From the NCBI GenBank assembly GCA_027021145.1, contig JALUUX010000086.1:1-6732 (forward strand): DNA of 6,732 nucleotides, read 5' to 3'. The position numbers and the translations under genes were made by a program. The notes under the pieces were generated by a model, which was not told the origin of the DNA, did not search any database, and was given only the letters and a program-made list of their open reading frames with translations. This document shows positions 5,782 to 6,732 of this stretch, one piece after another. Within the stretch, counting starts at the first letter, position 1. Every line of letters starts with the position of its first letter. Source of the stretch: Candidatus Shapirobacteria bacterium (GTDB lineage Bacteria; Patescibacteriota; Microgenomatia; UBA12405; JAHJSD01).

Positions 5782-6429
5782 ATGAATTATCGAAAACTAG
5801 TGGAGAAGGGTTATGACCAGATTGCTGAAAAATATTTGAAAAAGTTCCGATTAAGTTCGGATGCGAATAAACACACAATCAAACACCTGAGTCCTTTAGT
5901 CAAATTGCTCCCTCGAAATGCTAGAATTCTCGATTTAGGTTGTGGAGCTGGCATCCCAGCAACTAAGATACTGGCCCAACACTATCAAGTTGTCGGAGTA
6001 GATATTTCTGAAAGGCAAATTCGGCTAGCAAGGAAAAACGTTCCCCGAGCTAAATTTATCAAAGCTGATATGCTAGAGATTGATTTCCCCAATAATTCTT
6101 TTGATGCTATTGTTTCTCTCTATGCAATCATTCATGTTCCCAGAAAATATCACCGAAAACTGTTAGAGAAGATTTGGAAGATGCTAAAGCCTGGTGGCTA
6201 TCTTTTAGTCACGATGGGAGTTAGTGATTTAGAAAAGGCAAGAGAGGATAATTGGCTCGGCGCACCAATGTATTGGAGTCATTTTGATAAGAAAAGAAAT
6301 ATCGACCTTCTTCGTCAAGCAGGATTTAGACTTCTAAGAGCCGAAACAGAATTAGAAAAAGAGGGGAAAGAAGAAGTTTCCCATCTTTATTGTTTAGCAA
6401 GAAAAGAGGTTCTAGTACCCGGTGTTTGA
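5782..6429 (+). CDS. Class I SAM-dependent methyltransferase
   Basis: This 215-residue soluble protein has a Rossmann-type methyltransferase fold (Methyltransf_11/25 group). Motif I is ILDLGCGAG (49-57), which binds SAM. D74 in VVGVDIS is the acidic residue expected to hold the ribose. KADMLEIDF (94-102) supplies the adenine-contact region. FDAIVSLYAIIHV (107-119) is the motif IV/V strand and helix, and LKPGGYLLV (135-143) is the post-core motif. The later GAPMYWSHFD stretch (160-169) and QAGFRLLR complete a common small-methyltransferase layout. There is no signal peptide or membrane segment, so it acts in the cytosol. The acceptor cannot be read from sequence. Codon use looks more AT-rich than in the three genes upstream, and the gene has its own promoter, so a link to the exported system is not indicated. 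The terminal EVLVPGV tail extends past the usual last strand and is encoded within a repeat that continues downstream. Confidence 0.85.
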   Translation: MNYRKLVEKGYDQIAEKYLKKFRLSSDANKHTIKHLSPLVKLLPRNARILDLGCGAGIPATKILAQHYQVVGVDISERQIRLARKNVPRAKFIKADMLEIDFPNNSFDAIVSLYAIIHVPRKYHRKLLEKIWKMLKPGGYLLVTMGVSDLEKAREDNWLGAPMYWSHFDKKRNIDLLRQAGFRLLRAETELEKEGKEEVSHLYCLARKEVLVPGV

Positions 6430-6451
6430 ATAGTGTTCAACACCCGGTGTT
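6417..6451 (+). repeat. Direct repeat ACCCGGTGTT (two copies)
   Basis: Exact copies occupy 6417-6426, inside the end of the methyltransferase gene, and 6442-6451. A third partial copy (GGTGTT) is at 6461-6466. Confidence 0.8.
6419..6447 (+). terminator. Imperfect hairpin at the end of the methyltransferase gene
   Basis: CCGGTGTT-T-GAA (6419-6430) can pair with TTC-AACACC-C-GG (6436-6447) around a 5-base loop, with one unpaired base on each side. It spans the stop codon. No run of T follows, so it is not a classic intrinsic terminator. It may slow polymerase, protect the transcript end, or compete with the palindrome that overlaps its right arm. Confidence 0.3.
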
Positions 6452-6452
6452 G
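6438..6452. promoter_or_regulatory. Palindrome CAACACC-C-GGTGTTG upstream of clpB (possible operator)
   Basis: A perfect 7-base inverted repeat with a single central C sits 13 bases before the putative -35 of clpB. The one-base centre cannot form an RNA hairpin at full length, so a DNA-binding dimer site is the more natural reading. It does not match the CIRCE, HAIR or CtsR sites known for heat-shock repressors. The regulator is unknown. Confidence 0.4.
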
Positions 6453-6462
6453 GTAAGACTGG

Positions 6463-6479
6463 TGTTGCAAAGAGCAACA
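6463..6479. repeat. Inverted repeat TGTTGC-N5-GCAACA over the clpB -35
   Basis: A perfect 6-base inverted repeat with an AAAGA centre overlaps the candidate -35 hexamer (6465-6470). It could be an operator half-site pair or a small hairpin. No T-run follows, so a terminator is unlikely. Confidence 0.4.
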
Positions 6480-6493
6480 GGGGTGGTTATTAT
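6465..6493 (+). promoter_or_regulatory. Candidate clpB promoter
   Basis: TTGCAA (6465-6470, four of six) and TATTAT (6488-6493, five of six) are spaced 17 bases apart. Transcription would begin around 6500, only about 3 bases before the clpB ATG, implying a leaderless or nearly leaderless message. This agrees with the lack of any Shine-Dalgarno near that ATG. Confidence 0.5.
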
Positions 6494-6502
6494 TAACATA
6501 GA

Positions 6503-6732
6503 ATGATTGATCCCGAGAAGCTGACTTACAACTCCCAACAGGCTCTAATTAAGGCACAGGAGTTGGCTCGAGACTATCGTCAGCCCCAGGTATTACCTCT
6601 TCATTTATTTTTGGCGCTCATTGTGGGGTTTGAAGGAGTAGTCGTGGAGGTATTAAAGAAATTAGAGGTGAGCCTAGAAGACTTAGTCAAAGAAATTGAA
6701 CGCCGACTAGAGTCTTTACCCCGGGTGGGAGG
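6503..6732 (+). CDS. clpB: ClpB-type AAA+ chaperone, N-terminal part (runs off the window)
   Basis: Only the first 76 codons are present and the frame is open to the edge. The translation starts MIDPEKLTYNSQQAL and continues KAQELARDYRQPQVLPLHLFLAL, then FEGVVVEVLKKL and IERRLESLPRV. This is the Clp N-terminal repeat domain as found at the start of ClpB (compare the usual pattern PEKLT-KSQEAL-AQ-LA, Q-PEHLLLAL, LP-V-G). ClpB is a cytosolic hexameric disaggregase that works with DnaK. The EGVV-VL-KLGV-type segment favours ClpB over ClpA or ClpC, but the ATPase modules that would settle it lie outside. The ATG at 6503 is the first start after an in-frame TAA at 6494-6496. There is no Shine-Dalgarno at normal distance (nearest GGGGTGG about 16 bases away). 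Regulation may involve the palindromes just upstream. Confidence 0.82.
   Translation, partial: MIDPEKLTYNSQQALIKAQELARDYRQPQVLPLHLFLALIVGFEGVVVEVLKKLEVSLEDLVKEIERRLESLPRVG

Noticed and set aside
6430..6502. CIRCE or other known heat-shock operator before clpB
   Set aside because: No TTAGCACTC/GAGTGCTAA, no CTTGAGT/ACTCAAG and no GGTCAAA tandem are present. The palindromes there are of another sequence.
1..6732. CRISPR array, tRNA, rRNA, insertion sequence or attachment site
   Set aside because: I saw no regularly spaced repeats, cloverleaf, rRNA-like stretch, transposase or flanking inverted repeats by eye.

Overview
The window reads as a stretch of bacterial chromosome with tightly packed genes, almost all on the + strand. 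The likeliest source is a Candidate Phyla Radiation (Patescibacteria) bacterium, possibly of the Microgenomates type. This is an inference from protein style: small secreted cohesin proteins ending in dockerin-like modules with 'DCNG...DFSYW' and 'D(F)DC...DYIIW' repeats are, from memory, common in that group. No rRNA or other marker is present to confirm it. TGA is used as a normal stop, so genetic code 25 is not suggested.

Region by region: positions 1-10 hold only the first codons of a probable minus-strand gene with a strong ribosome binding site. Positions 11-174 are a divergent intergenic region. Positions 175-4760 encode two large secreted proteins that overlap by 4 bases. The first is a beta-helix (pectate-lyase-like) protein. 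The second is a multidomain clan GH-A-like glycosidase with a DUF5060-type N-terminal domain and an inserted carbohydrate-binding-like domain. Both end in a two-loop dockerin. Forty-two bases later (4803-5651) comes a small secreted protein with one cohesin domain, a Gly/Ser linker and its own, different dockerin. After a 130-base gap with a good sigma-70-type promoter there is a cytosolic SAM-dependent methyltransferase (5782-6429). A 73-base gap rich in small palindromes leads into the start of clpB, which runs off the right edge (6503 onward).

Taken together, the first three genes look like a self-contained miniature cellulosome-like unit. Two exported polysaccharide-active proteins carry similar dockerins, and a co-transcribed adaptor carries a cohesin that could hold them plus a dockerin of another type that could attach the assembly to something else, perhaps a cell-surface cohesin encoded elsewhere. 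The methyltransferase and clpB appear to be ordinary unrelated neighbours with their own promoters. Domain-level calls are supported by visible motifs. Substrate specificity and the cohesin-dockerin pairings are inference.
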